Positions 51,285 to 59,916 of a stretch of 64,000 nucleotides of DNA are shown here, in pieces. The position numbers and the translations under genes were made by a program. How positions within the stretch are numbered: position 1 is the stretch's first letter; every line of letters begins with the position of its first letter. The notes under the pieces are model-generated. The model worked only from the letters and a program-made list of their open reading frames with translations, was not told the origin of the DNA and did no database searches. Source of the stretch: JAEUIE01 sp047602475 (lineage in GTDB: Bacteria; Planctomycetota; Planctomycetia; Gemmatales; HRBIN36); NCBI GenBank assembly GCA_047602475.1, contig JASGHE010000006.1, forward strand, positions 744,001 to 808,000, in the 5' to 3' direction.

Positions 51285-51746
51285 ATGAAACGGTTACTCT
51301 TCCTTCTGACCATCGCTCTGTCAACCTTTGCAACCGTTCCCGTCCTGGCTGAAAAGGTGCCCATGTCACCAGCCGAGATGCTCAAGACGGCCACCCATGT
51401 TGTCAAAGGGCAGGTGAACTCGATCTATGAACGGGTCGTCCGGGATGAGAACTGGGAAACCACCTACTACGTGGCTGAGGTGCGTGTTGATGAATGCGAG
51501 AAGGGGGATGGCCTCAAGAAAGGTGATCTGATGTATGTCCGTTACTGGCATCGTGGCTGGATCGGCAAAGGCAACCCGCCTCCCTCGACCGCAGGACACC
51601 GTGGCCTGCCTGCTCAAGGCGAAACGCTCCGCATCTACACCGCACGCAATGCCTACGATGGTTTCAGCACAGGCAACAACGACGGCGGCTTCAACGTCCT
51701 CGGCGCCAACGGCTTCGAGAAGCTGCCCGCCGTACCGGGCAAATAG
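51285..51746 (+). CDS. Secreted hypothetical protein, 153 aa
   Basis: The ATG at 51285 has GAGG about 9 nt upstream; the signal peptide is MKRLLFLLTIALSTFATVPVLA. The mature protein (TATHVVKGQVNSIYERVVRD, WETTYYVAEVRVDECEKGDG, DLMYVRYWHRGWIGKGNPPP) is a beta-rich domain with the look of an OB-fold-like secreted protein seen in planctomycetes. Family not named. Divergently placed from the CDP-alcohol phosphotransferase gene. Confidence 0.7.
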   Translation: MKRLLFLLTIALSTFATVPVLAEKVPMSPAEMLKTATHVVKGQVNSIYERVVRDENWETTYYVAEVRVDECEKGDGLKKGDLMYVRYWHRGWIGKGNPPPSTAGHRGLPAQGETLRIYTARNAYDGFSTGNNDGGFNVLGANGFEKLPAVPGK

Positions 51747-51768
51747 TGCAACCCTCGTTCCCGGCTCC

Positions 51769-51886
51769 GAGGTTGTGAAGTTTCGTAACGGCGACATGTT
51801 GTCGCCGAGTCAGCTACTCAATCGCAGCGCCATTCGGCGACAACATGTCGCCGCTACCACGGCTTGGCCGTTTATGTCACAACCTC
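51769..51886. repeat. Nested foldback (family I) apparently inserted in a family-B start
   Basis: Outer arms GAGGTTGTGA / TCACAACCTC, inner arms GGCGACATGTTGTCGCC / GGCGACAACATGTCGCC. It is preceded by CTCGTTCCCGGCTCC, the first bases of a family-B unit whose remainder is missing. Confidence 0.8.
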
Positions 51887-51910
51887 ACTGCCGGGCGTAT
51901 ACTAGCGGAG

Positions 51911-52162
51911 ATGTTACCCTTCCGTTCCGAACCACTGAACCAGCTCCTCACCCAGGAACTCACCCTGGGCAACCGCATCGTCGAAGACGGCCCCGGCTGG
52001 GGTCAAGCCACCCGGCTCGTAATGTTACACTTACCGTTCCGATCTTCGTTATCAGAGCTGTCACCTTCGCTGGTGGTTCGAGAAGTAAACGATCCCCACT
52101 ATTGGAAGTCGGAGATCGAAGATATCTCGACGAAGGAACTGCTGGTCTGTCGGTTTGAGTAA
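51911..52162 (+). CDS. Hypothetical protein, 83 aa
   Basis: The likely start is ATG 51911 (MLPFRSEPLNQLLTQELTLG), because the frame upstream lies in the foldback repeat. Short soluble protein: ILTQELTLGN-type helix, then HLPFRSSLSELSPSLVVREV, ending VNDPHYWKSEIEDISTKELL. No family recognised. Its composition is protein-like and a family-C repeat follows. Moderate confidence that it is expressed. Confidence 0.5.
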   Translation: MLPFRSEPLNQLLTQELTLGNRIVEDGPGWGQATRLVMLHLPFRSSLSELSPSLVVREVNDPHYWKSEIEDISTKELLVCRFE

Positions 52163-52165
52163 TTC

Positions 52166-52210
52166 TCCCCTCTCCCTCCTGGGGAGAGGGGTCGGGGGTG
52201 AGGGGTTTCT
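52166..52210. repeat. Intergenic repeat family C copy
   Basis: CCCCTCTCCCTCCTGGGGAG followed by AGGGGTCGGGGGTGAGGGGTTT. It starts 3 bp after the preceding stop codon. Confidence 0.82.
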
Positions 52211-52260
52211 CTCGAGGCGAAGCCCTTCGTGAATGAGTAATAACATCAACGAGATTCAAC

Positions 52261-52650
52261 GTGCCCATCCACATCGTCCAACTCGGTTCCCATCGTCTCC
52301 CCGCTGAAGACCTTCGCCTCGGCACTGTTCGCCGCCCACCCCGAGGCGTCGCCAAGAAAGACTTCGCCCGGCTCAACTATTACGATCTCTGGCTGCCCAT
52401 CCTCTCTCCCAGCCCTGCCACCATCAAACTGGCACAAACGGCGGAGAGCGATGCAGGCTGGAAACGCTTTGCCACGAAGTATCGAACCGAAATGAAGAAG
52501 CCCGAAGCGAGCATGATGCTCGATCTGCTCGCCGCTCTGTCACATCAAACGAACTTCTTAGTGGGGTGCTACTGCGAAGATGAGGCTCATTGCCATCGAT
52601 CCATCCTTCGCCAATTGCTAGTGGAACGCGGGGCAAGGGTGAGTGTTTGA
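52261..52650 (+). CDS. DUF488 family protein
   Basis: 129 residues from a GTG start (MPIHIVQLGSHRLPAEDLRL). DUF488 landmarks: GTVRRPPRGV near the start, FARLNYYDLWLPILSPS, and the C-terminal Cys motif LLVGCYCEDEAHCHRSIL-type (visible as FLVGCYCEDEAHCHRSILRQ). The conserved C-x-C...C-H cluster suggests a nucleic-acid or metal-related role, but the function is unproven. The start codon choice rests on the family's N-terminal strand. Confidence 0.82.
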   Translation: MPIHIVQLGSHRLPAEDLRLGTVRRPPRGVAKKDFARLNYYDLWLPILSPSPATIKLAQTAESDAGWKRFATKYRTEMKKPEASMMLDLLAALSHQTNFLVGCYCEDEAHCHRSILRQLLVERGARVSV

Positions 52651-52669
52651 TACTTGCTGAATGATTATT

Positions 52670-52890
52670 GCCTGAAAGGCATCACCCCCACAGCCCAAGG
52701 TTGCCGGGTACTCCCGGCTACCTTGGGGGAATGAACGCAGAAGGCTCCCTTCCCTGAAAGGGATAGCCACTGGATGTGAGGTTGATTGGAGATCCCTTTA
52801 CAGGGAATGATCGAACACGTCTTATCTACTACCCTGGGTAGCGATGACTACATCGCAACCCAGGGCTTTGGTGGTAGTGCCCTTCAGGCA
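52670..52890. repeat. Foldback repeat family H, copy 2
   Basis: Arms TTGCCTGAAAGGCATCACCC / GGTAGTGCCCTTCAGGCATGG and AGCCCAAGGTTGC / GCAACCCAGGGCT, around a GTAG-headed GGGTAGCGATGACTACATCG hairpin. The following 52891-53094 is pyrimidine-rich with no gene. Confidence 0.82.
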
Positions 52891-53094
52891 TGGAAGAGAA
52901 GTCTCCAGCAACTTTGAAGTTGTCCACACGTCGTATGACTTCGGTTCCTCGATAAACTCCCCCCATCTCACCCATCTGATCGCCCATCTGAAGTCTGCCA
53001 ACTCTCCTCTCCCAACTCTCAACTCCCCCTTACTCTCCCCGCTGGTTCTCCCATACAATGTCCGCCAGCAGCTTCGTTTCGTGCAAGGGCGTTT

Positions 53095-55056
53095 ATGAGT
53101 CGGTTGGGTCTCTCCATCGTTCACCGGTTTCGTCAGTACCTCGGCACGAAGTCCAAGCGTCGGCTGGCGAAGGCTGCCTTGCAGATTGACGCCATCCGCC
53201 ATTGGGAAGGTATCTACGAGAAGCTCAGCGAAGCAGAGATCAAATCCACCAGCCAGAAACTGCGGGGCAGGGCACGGGGCGGCGAAAGCCTCGATGCTAT
53301 GGTGCCCGAAGCGTTCGGACTCGTATGTGTCGCTGCCAAGCGTGCTGTCAACATGCGGCCCTACGATGTGCAACTTGCCGGCGGCCTCGTACTGCATTAC
53401 GGTGCCCTCGCTGAACTCGCCACCGGTGAAGGCAAAACACTGACAGCTTCGCTGCCCACTTACCTGAACGCCCTCACCGGCAAAGGCGTTCACGTCGCCA
53501 CCGTCAACGATTACCTGGCCAAGCGTGATTATGATCTGAACTACCCGATCTTCGAACTGCTTGGCGTCTCGGGTGGCGTCCTGCAAATGAAGATGCCCGA
53601 TGACAAACGCTACGATGCCTACCGGAAAGACATCACCTACGGCATGGCGTCTGAGTTCGGGTTCGACTTCCTCCGTGACCGCCTCAAAGTCCGTGGGCAA
53701 GGCCAGACCGGCGGCTTGCCCTTCTACCGTGCCTGGGATCCTGATGGCGGAGCAGAGGAAATCCGCAGGCAGAACGATGCCAACACCCAGCGTGACTTCT
53801 ACTACGCCATCGTCGATGAAGCGGACAGTATTCTCATCGACGAAGCCCGTACGCCACTCATCATCAGCACCGCCAGCCGACCGGCAACCCCAGAAGAAAG
53901 CGTCGTCTACTACTGGGCCGATAAGGTCGCCAGGCAATCCAAGTACGGCGAGCACTTCACCGTCGATCTCAAGAAGCAGAAGATCGAACTGACCGAAGTG
54001 GGCAGGCACTTCTGCCGATATAGCAACCCTCCCACCGGCGAGCATTCCCATGCGATGGATAAGCTCTTTGAAGCGGTGGAGAAGGCGATCTTCGCTCATG
54101 TCCGCTATCGCCTGGATCAGCACTACATGATCCACGAAGAGAAGATCGTCATCATCGATGAGTACACAGGCCGCCGCATGCCCGATCGCCACTGGCGGGA
54201 AGGGCTGCATCAAGCGGTGGAAGCCAAGGAAGGCGTGCAGGTGACGATGGCCAGCGATCACGCGGCCCAAGTTACTTTCCAGGCCTTCTACAAGCTCTAC
54301 AAGAAGCTGGCCGGCATGACTGGTACCGCTCATCCCAATGAACGGGAGTTCGCCCGGGTCTACAAGCTGCCCGTCGTGGCCATCCCCACGAACCGCCCCA
54401 TGATCCGTGAGCAGTATCCTGACAAAGTCTTCCCCACCGAAGATGCCAAGTTCGAAGCCGTCGCTCAGAACGTCCAGGAACTCATCAGCAAGGGCCGTTC
54501 CGTGCTGATCGGTACCCGTTCAGTCGAAAAATCAGAACGGCTCAGCGAGAAGCTCAAAGCCCTCGACATCAAGCATGAGATCATCAATGCCCGGCATCAT
54601 GAAATGGAAGCCCAGGTGGTCTCCAAGGCCGGCGAACCCTATGCGGTCACTATCGCCACCAACATGGCAGGCCGTGGCACCGATATCAAGCTGGGCCGTG
54701 GCGTTGCCGAGGCAGGAGGCCTGCACGTGCTGGGAACCGAACGGCACGATGCCCGCCGAGTCGATCGACAGTTGGCCGGCCGTGCCGGGCGACAGGGCGA
54801 TCCGGGAAGCTGTCAGTTCTTCCTCTGCCTGGAAGATGAACTCCTCGAAGCACTGGGCCATGACAGGTACGATCAACTCAAAGAGACGGGGAAAGCTGGT
54901 AAGCGAAGCGATTGGCAATCCTATCAACAACTGTTTGAAATCGCTCAACGCAAAATGGAAAACAAGCACTACAAGCAGCGTGTCGATCTGATGGTCTACG
55001 AGAAACAGCGCCAGGAAGTGCTCAAGGAACTGGGTGCTGATCCGTATGTGGATTAG
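53095..55056 (+). CDS. Short SecA paralogue (translocase ATPase without C-terminal domains)
   Basis: 653 residues against about 850-950 for housekeeping SecA. Motor core motifs are intact: Walker A TGEGKTL, VATVNDYLAKRD, DEADSILIDEARTPLIIS (DEVD reads DEAD), the crosslinking domain region, GMTGTA, TNMAGRGTDIKLG, and the motif VI QLAGRAGRQGDPGS (usually QLRGRSGRQGDPGS). The helical wing/two-helix finger region is shortened, and the C-terminal zinc motif is absent. It looks like a SecA2-type or planctomycete-specific accessory motor with a narrower client set. Stand-alone gene; a strong hairpin terminator follows. Confidence 0.88.
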   Translation: MSRLGLSIVHRFRQYLGTKSKRRLAKAALQIDAIRHWEGIYEKLSEAEIKSTSQKLRGRARGGESLDAMVPEAFGLVCVAAKRAVNMRPYDVQLAGGLVLHYGALAELATGEGKTLTASLPTYLNALTGKGVHVATVNDYLAKRDYDLNYPIFELLGVSGGVLQMKMPDDKRYDAYRKDITYGMASEFGFDFLRDRLKVRGQGQTGGLPFYRAWDPDGGAEEIRRQNDANTQRDFYYAIVDEADSILIDEARTPLIISTASRPATPEESVVYYWADKVARQSKYGEHFTVDLKKQKIELTEVGRHFCRYSNPPTGEHSHAMDKLFEAVEKAIFAHVRYRLDQHYMIHEEKIVIIDEYTGRRMPDRHWREGLHQAVEAKEGVQVTMASDHAAQVTFQAFYKLYKKLAGMTGTAHPNEREFARVYKLPVVAIPTNRPMIREQYPDKVFPTEDAKFEAVAQNVQELISKGRSVLIGTRSVEKSERLSEKLKALDIKHEIINARHHEMEAQVVSKAGEPYAVTIATNMAGRGTDIKLGRGVAEAGGLHVLGTERHDARRVDRQLAGRAGRQGDPGSCQFFLCLEDELLEALGHDRYDQLKETGKAGKRSDWQSYQQLFEIAQRKMENKHYKQRVDLMVYEKQRQEVLKELGADPYVD

Positions 55057-55092
55057 GATCAAGGAGCCAGTAGCCAGAATATGAAAAACAAG

Positions 55093-55121
55093 AAGCCCCA
55101 TTCCAGTGAGGAATGGGGCTT
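55093..55121. terminator. Bidirectional hairpin terminator
   Basis: A perfect 12-bp stem AAGCCCCATTCC / GGAATGGGGCTT with loop AGTGA, located between the convergent SecA-like and YXWGXW genes. There is an A-run on the left (GAAAAACAAG), which gives a T-run for the minus strand, and no T-run on the right. Confidence 0.75.
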
Positions 55122-55161
55122 GCGTTATTCTGACTTCTTGATTCTGGCTCCTGGCTCCTTC

Positions 55162-57108
55162 TTAAGGCTTATCCTTGTTTCCGGAGGAACCGCTTCCACC
55201 CTTGGAGTTGCCGGAAGAGCTGCTGCCGCTCTTGCTGCTGCCGGAACTGCTGGAGGAGCCTTTGGATCCGGTGCCGGAGGAAGTGCCGGATCCGGTCTTG
55301 GAAGAGCCAGTGGAACCTGTCGAGCCAGTCTTGGAAGATCCGCTGGACCCTGTCGAGCCAGTGGCACCAGTCTTGGAAGGATCCGAGGAACCAGTTGAAC
55401 CCAGGGCACCAGTCTTGGAAGAGCCAGTGCTACCAGCACCGGAAGTAGCTCCCGTTCCCGTGGTTCCGCCCGAAGTCTTGCTGTTGCCGCTCGTGCCGGC
55501 TGTTCCACCAGTGACTCCCGAACCTGTGCCCGTTCCAGTAGAGCCGCTGAGCGTCTTCATGTTGCCTGGCAGTGGAGGAGGCGTCTTGCTGGCTCCGCCA
55601 CTGATGCTACCCACGTTGACGTTCTTGGCATTACCGGCATCGGTGGTGGTGGTCGTGGGTATCTTGGAAACGATCGGCGATTTCGGCATGTTCATCGTGC
55701 GAACCGCCGTGTTGGTGCCAGCCGTCGATCCGGTGGCGACCGACTTCTCCATAGCGACCCGTTCGGTGCCGACCTTGCGAATCTCGGTAGCTGTCTTGCC
55801 GAAATCGCGAGCCTTGGCGTCGTTGATCTTCTCGAACTTCATCGGAGCGTCGGCATTCTTGGCCATGTTGGCCGTCAGGGTCTTCATCGGCTTGGCCAAG
55901 GCCACGTTATTGTTTACGACGGTCTTGTTGTTGACGATCGTCGTGTTGTTATTGATGATGGTCGTCTTGTTGATGATCGTCTGCTGGGCCACGTAGGTAC
56001 GTGCCGGGCGGAATGCCACGTTGTCTCGACAGCGATCATAGCCCAGGCGAATCTCAACCGACCAGTTGGGATTCGTTCGTCGATAATGGCACTCATAGTA
56101 AGCGAAGTCGCACGAGTAGAATCGGCTGCCACGGGCATAGGTGAAGTTGAACCACGGTGTGATGCCGATGCTCAAGTAGCTGGTAGCGTAATAATCACCG
56201 AAGTAGTAGTGGCCATACGCAGGTCGGCAGAAGAAGTGAGGCGTGATGAGTTCAACATCCAGGCATACCGCCGGGCGGTAGTAGAAGCCAGGTCGATAGC
56301 AGACGGCATAATCGAAGTAACAGGGAGCGAAGATCACGCCACGACGGCGGATCGACCAATCCCAGTACCCTTCGACAAAGATATACCCGGAAGGCGTCCA
56401 GATATAGGTAGCAGGAACCCATGCCCAGCCGGGTTGATTCACGACCCAATAGCCTGGCCGCCAGAGATATCGGGCGTCTCGATAGACCCAGGTGCCCGGT
56501 GCCCAGATGTGATCTTGTGAAGGGGCAGTCGGAGGAGCGCCCTGTTCCAGTGAATCAGCCGGAGCTTGTTGGATAAACTCCTGTTGTTTCTGTTGTGCCG
56601 AGGCCCAGTAGCCGCTCACCCACTGAAACTGTCCACCCGTTTCGTTCCAGTAGCCTGGCATCCACTGTCTGCTGGGAGGCAGCACCCGCCAGAACCCGCT
56701 GATCCACATGAAGTCGCTCTTCTCTTCATCCCAACTCCAGTAGCCGCCGATCCAGGAGACATTGTCGCCTTCGGGCTTCTCATCAGGGGGAAGCTCTTCA
56801 ACAGCGGCTGGCGGCTTCTTGGGGATCTGCAAGCCCGGCTTGGGATTGAAGATGGTGGGCTGGCCGAACGCTTCGTGGATCGGCCCACGGGTCAGCACAG
56901 TCGTGCCGGGGGGCTGTTCTGCCGCGGTGACGCCGGCAGTATTATCGCCTGATGGAGGCTGGGCCTGTTCGGTGGGAGGTTGACCCTGGCCGGGTGGCTG
57001 AGCCTGGCTGGCAGGCGGAATGGTAGCTACGCTGATGAGCGCTGCACCGAGTGGAACGATACTCCACTGGAACAGCCTCTGAATGATGGTGCGGGTCGTC
57101 ATCGACAA
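55162..57108 (-). CDS. Secreted YXWGXW-repeat protein with Ser/Gly/Thr-rich tail
   Basis: 648 residues. Signal peptide (LFQWSIVPLGAALISVATIP) then a Pro/Gln-rich segment. About residues 115-260 contain tandem aromatic repeats of the YXWGXW type (VSWIGGYWSWDEEKSDFMWI, RQWMPGYWNET, LWRPGYWVV, VEGYWDW). A Tyr/Cys-rich beta region follows, then a low-complexity Thr/Asn segment (TTIINNNTTIVNN). About 200 C-terminal residues consist of short GSTGSSKTG-like repeats. Likely an extracytoplasmic cell-envelope protein. The DNA of the tail is imperfectly tandem-repeated and may vary in length. The convergent terminator lies 40 bp downstream. Confidence 0.85.
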   Translation of the reverse strand: MSMTTRTIIQRLFQWSIVPLGAALISVATIPPASQAQPPGQGQPPTEQAQPPSGDNTAGVTAAEQPPGTTVLTRGPIHEAFGQPTIFNPKPGLQIPKKPPAAVEELPPDEKPEGDNVSWIGGYWSWDEEKSDFMWISGFWRVLPPSRQWMPGYWNETGGQFQWVSGYWASAQQKQQEFIQQAPADSLEQGAPPTAPSQDHIWAPGTWVYRDARYLWRPGYWVVNQPGWAWVPATYIWTPSGYIFVEGYWDWSIRRRGVIFAPCYFDYAVCYRPGFYYRPAVCLDVELITPHFFCRPAYGHYYFGDYYATSYLSIGITPWFNFTYARGSRFYSCDFAYYECHYRRTNPNWSVEIRLGYDRCRDNVAFRPARTYVAQQTIINKTTIINNNTTIVNNKTVVNNNVALAKPMKTLTANMAKNADAPMKFEKINDAKARDFGKTATEIRKVGTERVAMEKSVATGSTAGTNTAVRTMNMPKSPIVSKIPTTTTTDAGNAKNVNVGSISGGASKTPPPLPGNMKTLSGSTGTGTGSGVTGGTAGTSGNSKTSGGTTGTGATSGAGSTGSSKTGALGSTGSSDPSKTGATGSTGSSGSSKTGSTGSTGSSKTGSGTSSGTGSKGSSSSSGSSKSGSSSSGNSKGGSGSSGNKDKP

Positions 57109-57304
57109 ACTCCTGATATCTGACTGTTGGCTTGTGTTTCTATGGAGAAGTGGGGCATCATACCCAGAGACGAGAATTGGCTCTAGGCCGTCTTTTCAGC
57201 CCAGACAGTCTTCAGACGCAATGGAAACCATGACTTGCGCCATGACGTGATGCAATGAATCACATCACTATCTCTGTTAATCTGCGCAGTCTGCGTTCTA
57301 ATCA

Positions 57305-58699
57305 TTAAGACTGCGGTAACTCCTGAGAATTGATCAAAACCACCCGTAAATCCATGACATTCGTCTCGGTCAGCCCTGTTTTGAACAGGCCGCCGGTGGT
57401 GTCAAAGAAGGGGTAGGCATCGTGTCGAGCCAGGGCCTCATTCATGCTTAATCCCTTCTTCCGGGCGGCTTGAAGGATGCCCAAATCAGCAAACGCTCCC
57501 GCCGCATCGGTTGGGCCATCTTCTCCATCAGTCCCGGCACAAAGGATGGTGATGCCTTGGAGTTGAGCCTCATCGCCGTCAGACAATGCCTGCAACTGTG
57601 AAAGGCAAGCCAGGGCAAACGACTGGTTACGACCTCCCTTGCCATGGTGGGGGGGCAGCTTCACCGTGGTCTCGCCGCCGCTGACAAGGCAGAGGGGATG
57701 GTGGCGCGAATAACTGTGAATCTGATCTGCAAAGTAAGCCGCCAGCGTGGTCGTATCATGTTCACGCTTGTCGCTGTATTCAACCACTTCATAGCCCAGC
57801 GATTCAGCCTTCCTGGCTGCTGCATCAATCGCCTTCTGATTGCTGGCTACCAGGCGATGCAGCAGTCGTGTTTCGTCAACAGGCAATCGCTTGAGCGTTT
57901 CAGCATGCTCACCCCGTGAACCAGCTTGAAGGTATTCAACAACCGTGCGGGGAGCCTTGTCCATCAGCCCCTTGTTTTGCAGTACCATCAGGGCATCCTG
58001 AAACGTCGTCGGATCGAGTGCCGTCGGGCCTGAAGCGATCACATCGAGCGGATCGCCGATGACATCGGAGATGATCAGGCTGAGCAACTGTTTCTTCGAT
58101 GAGGGCCCGGAACGAAAACATCGCTGGGCCAACTGTCCCCCTTTGAACAGGGACAAGTGCTTCCGTACAGCATTGAGTTCGGTGATAGTCGCCCCAGCGG
58201 CAGAGAGTTGCTTGCTGACATGAACCTTGTCTTCCAGCGGCACCCCAGGCACCGGAGCGCACAAAATGGCTGACCCGCCCCCGGAGATCAGGCATAGGAC
58301 GAGTACATCGTCAGGGGCATTATCGATGAGCTTGATCATCTCTTCGGTGCCCCTCACCGCTTCGGGTGTCGGGAAGTTGTAGCCGACCGGTCGGGCAGGG
58401 TGGAGACGAACGCACTGAAGCTGGCTGGGCTGGGAACCTTCGGGCACATTCACCCAGCCGGTGATCTTGTTCGGTGGAATACCCTTACCCAACAGAAACG
58501 CTTCGGCTGCCTGGGCCATCGCTGCCCCAGCCTTGCCGCCGCCAACGATCAGATAGCTTCGATCTGGCGACCAGCCCCTCACCAATTCTTCCAAAAGGCT
58601 CAGTTCGTGCGGAATACAATGCCGAGGCTGTACCGCTTCAACCCCGGCACGCCAGATGGCCTCAGCCTGCAAACGCCCACTTTCGTGCTTATTGTGCAT
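57305..58699 (-). CDS. Glycerate 2-kinase (MOFRL/DUF4147 family)
   Basis: 464 residues. It phosphorylates D-glycerate to 2-phosphoglycerate. The N-terminal DUF4147 domain (YLIVGGGKAGAAMAQAAEAF, CLISGGGSAILCAPVPGV, EINAVRKHLS-like ELNAVRKHLSLFKGGQLAQ, LIISDVIGDPLDVIASGPT) and the C-terminal MOFRL domain (CLVSGGETTVKL, GGRNQSFALA, CAGTDGEDGPTDAAGA) are complete. Divergent to a hydroxyacid dehydrogenase gene with a shared 240-bp region holding REPIN G3, it fits a glyoxylate/hydroxypyruvate-to-glycerate route. Confidence 0.93.
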   Translation of the reverse strand: MHNKHESGRLQAEAIWRAGVEAVQPRHCIPHELSLLEELVRGWSPDRSYLIVGGGKAGAAMAQAAEAFLLGKGIPPNKITGWVNVPEGSQPSQLQCVRLHPARPVGYNFPTPEAVRGTEEMIKLIDNAPDDVLVLCLISGGGSAILCAPVPGVPLEDKVHVSKQLSAAGATITELNAVRKHLSLFKGGQLAQRCFRSGPSSKKQLLSLIISDVIGDPLDVIASGPTALDPTTFQDALMVLQNKGLMDKAPRTVVEYLQAGSRGEHAETLKRLPVDETRLLHRLVASNQKAIDAAARKAESLGYEVVEYSDKREHDTTTLAAYFADQIHSYSRHHPLCLVSGGETTVKLPPHHGKGGRNQSFALACLSQLQALSDGDEAQLQGITILCAGTDGEDGPTDAAGAFADLGILQAARKKGLSMNEALARHDAYPFFDTTGGLFKTGLTETNVMDLRVVLINSQELPQS

Positions 58700-58784
58700 G
58701 GTTTACCGCCTGGGAAGCCCCACTTCAGCCCGATCTGACTCAGCTTGGCAATGACATTGTACTACAGTTGGTTTACAATCAGCA

Positions 58785-58918
58785 TGGTAGACATCACGCT
58801 CCGCGTGATGGTGGGATGTGCTTTATCATCATCTCCGTCTACTGTTCTATCGCCCCGAACATCACGCGGAGCGTGATGGCAACTATGAAGACCATCACGC
58901 GGAGCGTGATGACTACCA
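58785..58918. repeat. REPIN-like inverted set, family G, copy 3
   Basis: GGTAGACATCACGCTCCGCG at the left and two inverted CATCACGCGGAGCGTGATG units at the right, the last followed by ACTACC. It lies between the divergent glycerate kinase and dehydrogenase genes, 18 bp before the GTG at 58937. Confidence 0.87.
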
Positions 58919-58936
58919 ACATACCGGAGCCTCTTC

Positions 58937-59905
58937 GTGCCGTTGCCCCGTGTCTTTGTTACCCGCCGTATTCCCGAAGCAGGCTTGGCCCTTCTCGCCA
59001 ATCGCTGCACGGTCGACCTTTGGCCCGAGCCCTTGCCGCCACCCTACGAAACGCTGGTGGCCCGCTCGAAGGAGTGCGAAGGCATCCTCAGCTTGTTGAC
59101 TGACAAGATCGACGCCAACTTCCTGGCGGCTTGCCCCAAGCTCAAAGTCGTTAGCAACTTTGCTGTTGGTTACAACAACATTGATGTGCCCGCTGCGACC
59201 GCTCGTGGTGTGCGTGTCGGCAATACCCCCGGCGTACTCACCGATGCCACCGCTGATATCGCCTTCTGCCTGCTCATCGGTGCCGCTCGCAGAATCGTGG
59301 AAGGCCACCTCTATTCCCAGTCAGGCGACTGGAAGACGTGGGAACCGCTTGGCCACATCGGCCTCGATCTCGCTTGCAAGACGATCGGTATCGTCGGCAT
59401 GGGACGTATCGGCTACGCCATGGCCAAACGCTGTCACGGCGGATGGGGCATGAAGGTGCTCTACGCTGATGTCAATCGTCATGAAGGCGCTGAGAAAGAC
59501 CTGGCAGCGAAGAAGGTCGAACTCGATCAACTGCTTGCTGAAAGCGACTTCGTTTCCGTTCACGTAGATCTCAATCCTTCGACGAAACACCTCTTCAACG
59601 CTGCCCGATTCAAGCAGATGAAGAAGACCGCTGTCTTCATCAATACCGCCCGTGGGCCCATTCACGACGAACCGGCCTTGTACGAAGCGCTAAAGAATGG
59701 CACACTCTTCGCTGCGGGGCTGGACGTTACCGATCCGGAACCGCCCGATCCGAACAATCCGCTGCTGCGTTTGCCGAATGCCATCGTCGTGCCGCACATA
59801 GCCAGCGCGACCGTGCAGACTCGCAATGCGATGGCGACTATCGCTGCTGAAAACTTACTGGCCGGCCTCGCCGGTCAACCTCTGAGACACTGCGTTAATC
59901 CGTAG
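58937..59905 (+). CDS. D-2-hydroxyacid dehydrogenase, glycerate dehydrogenase/glyoxylate reductase type
   Basis: 322 residues from a GTG start (MPLPRVFVTRRIPEAG). It reduces hydroxypyruvate or glyoxylate to glycerate or glycolate with NAD(P)H. Substrate-side SNFAVGYNNIDVPAA, the Rossmann motif GIVGMGRIGYAMAKR, and the catalytic triad Arg (FINTARGP), Glu (DVTDPEPP) and His (PHIASAT) are all visible. It is paired divergently with glycerate 2-kinase. A secreted hypothetical gene follows after 11 bp. Confidence 0.93.
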   Translation: MPLPRVFVTRRIPEAGLALLANRCTVDLWPEPLPPPYETLVARSKECEGILSLLTDKIDANFLAACPKLKVVSNFAVGYNNIDVPAATARGVRVGNTPGVLTDATADIAFCLLIGAARRIVEGHLYSQSGDWKTWEPLGHIGLDLACKTIGIVGMGRIGYAMAKRCHGGWGMKVLYADVNRHEGAEKDLAAKKVELDQLLAESDFVSVHVDLNPSTKHLFNAARFKQMKKTAVFINTARGPIHDEPALYEALKNGTLFAAGLDVTDPEPPDPNNPLLRLPNAIVVPHIASATVQTRNAMATIAAENLLAGLAGQPLRHCVNP

Positions 59906-59916
59906 GGAGAGCATCT

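Noticed and set aside
52822..54333. 503-codon open frame antisense to the SecA-like gene
   Set aside because: Shadow frame; the plus-strand SecA motifs are unambiguous.
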